Source: DUZB01 sp964407525
GTDB lineage: Bacteria; Desulfobacterota; DSM-4660; Desulfatiglandales; Desulfatiglandaceae
Direction of reading: 5' to 3'
Length of the DNA: 6,631 nt
Assembly: GCA_964407525.1 (NCBI GenBank)
Contig: CAYOWC010000277.1
Span: 1 to 6,631, forward strand
Part shown: positions 6,388 through 6,631 of the stretch, in pieces
Layout of the letters: each line of letters starts with the position of its first letter
Numbering within the stretch: position 1 is the first letter of the stretch
Translations under genes and position numbers: made by a program
Notes under the pieces: model-generated
Database searches by the model: none
The model's input: the letters and a program-made list of their open reading frames with translations, nothing else
Told to the model about the DNA's origin: nothing

Positions 6388-6417
6388 ATTGTAAAGCACC
6401 TTATTGTAAAGCACCTT
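6388..6417 (-). repeat. Perfect 15-bp tandem duplication over the ribosome binding site
   Basis: ATTGTAAAGCACCTT on the + strand occurs twice head to tail (6388-6402 and 6403-6417). On the - strand each copy reads AAGGTGCTTTACAAT, so the Shine-Dalgarno-like AAGGTG is present twice. The near copy is 10 bases and the far copy 25 bases before the GTG start of the phosphoesterase gene. Each copy also contains TACAAT, a -10-like hexamer, but no well-spaced -35 accompanies it. Confidence 0.9.
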
Positions 6418-6486
6418 TAATGGCAACGTTAGAAACAGGCCCAAAGTTTCCCATAGGTGGGTTCTTTCATGGACGAGAACCGTTCG

Positions 6487-6520
6487 AAAAAAAAACCCTG
6501 GACAACAGCTTCTGCCAGGG
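6487..6520 (-). terminator. Intrinsic terminator of the Bax inhibitor-1 family gene
   Basis: On the - strand CCCTGG (6520-6515) pairs with CCAGGG (6501-6496). An inner CAG/CTG pair can extend the stem, and nine T (6495-6487) follow at once. It lies about 40 bases beyond the stop of the partial BI-1 gene and should isolate that gene from the phosphoesterase gene downstream. Confidence 0.88.
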
Positions 6521-6557
6521 GCTTTTAAATACCGTTCTTCCACACTTTGCTCGGAGC

Positions 6558-6631
6558 CTAATCTCGACCCTGGCCGAAAATCCTGAGCAGCATCAGAAAA
6601 AGATTGATAAAATCAAGATAAAGGGAAAGAG
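6558..6631 (-). CDS. Bax inhibitor-1/YccA family membrane protein, C-terminal end only
   Basis: Only the last 23 codons and a TAG stop (6560-6558) are in the window; the rest lies past the right edge. The readable residues include LYLDFINLFLMLLRIFG followed by a short polar end. This ending, with its conserved YLDFINLF and LLRIFG strings, is characteristic of BI-1 family proteins such as YbhL and YccA, multi-pass inner-membrane proteins linked to calcium leak or FtsH control. The subfamily cannot be told from this fragment. An intrinsic terminator follows closely. Confidence 0.85.
   Translation of the reverse strand, partial: LSLYLDFINLFLMLLRIFGQGRD

Noticed and set aside
6384..6430. Sigma-70 promoter in the tandem repeat (TTGCCA with TAAGGT, or TACAAT as -10)
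   Set aside because: TTGCCA at 17-base spacing meets only a poor -10, and TACAAT has no -35 at proper distance.
6460..6481. GGTTCT/AGAACC inverted repeat upstream of the phosphoesterase gene
   Set aside because: It is only 6 bp with a 10-base loop and no T-run or known operator match, so chance is likely.
6256..6543. Open frame on the - strand across the terminator and the start of the phosphoesterase gene
   Set aside because: It overlaps the conserved GDIHG and GDYIDRG coding region in another frame and contains the BI-1 terminator.

Overview
The window looks like ordinary chromosomal DNA from an environmental Gram-negative bacterium, most likely a sulfate-reducer-type deltaproteobacterium (Desulfobacterota). 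This placement is an inference. It rests on intermediate base composition (judged by eye), a small receiver protein with an aromatic-rich tail next to a class I fructose-1,6-bisphosphatase, and CAGGTGT-like heptamer repeats between genes. A run of exactly 100 N shows that this is a scaffold from a draft or metagenome assembly.

Bases 1-2592 hold a thiamine block on the + strand. ThiE (134-763) joins HMP-PP and thiazole phosphate into thiamine phosphate, ThiL (799-1824) phosphorylates that to the cofactor TPP, and ThiM (1835 to the gap) phosphorylates salvaged hydroxyethylthiazole. Together they cover thiazole salvage, coupling and TPP formation. No HMP kinase (ThiD) and no TPP riboswitch are visible here. 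The end of thiM is lost in the gap at 2593-2692.

Bases 2748-5463 continue on the same strand. They hold an AI-2E/PerM-type membrane protein, then a single-domain response regulator with a short unassigned tail (3902-4390). A class I fructose-1,6-bisphosphatase of gluconeogenesis (4408-5463) begins 17 bases after the regulator and has a very strong ribosome binding site. The last two probably share a transcript.

Bases 5464-5738 lie between convergent genes and carry two opposed arrays of a degenerate heptamer that could fold on each other. On the - strand follow a PPP-type metallophosphoesterase (5739-6386, GTG start, with a 15-bp tandem duplication over its ribosome binding site) and, beyond an intrinsic terminator, the last 23 residues of a Bax inhibitor-1/YccA family membrane protein cut by the window edge.

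I see no mobile element, RNA gene, CRISPR array or defence system. The points most worth a second look are the unusual response regulator beside fbp, the heptamer arrays, the duplicated ribosome binding site, and residue changes at the expected AMP site of the bisphosphatase.
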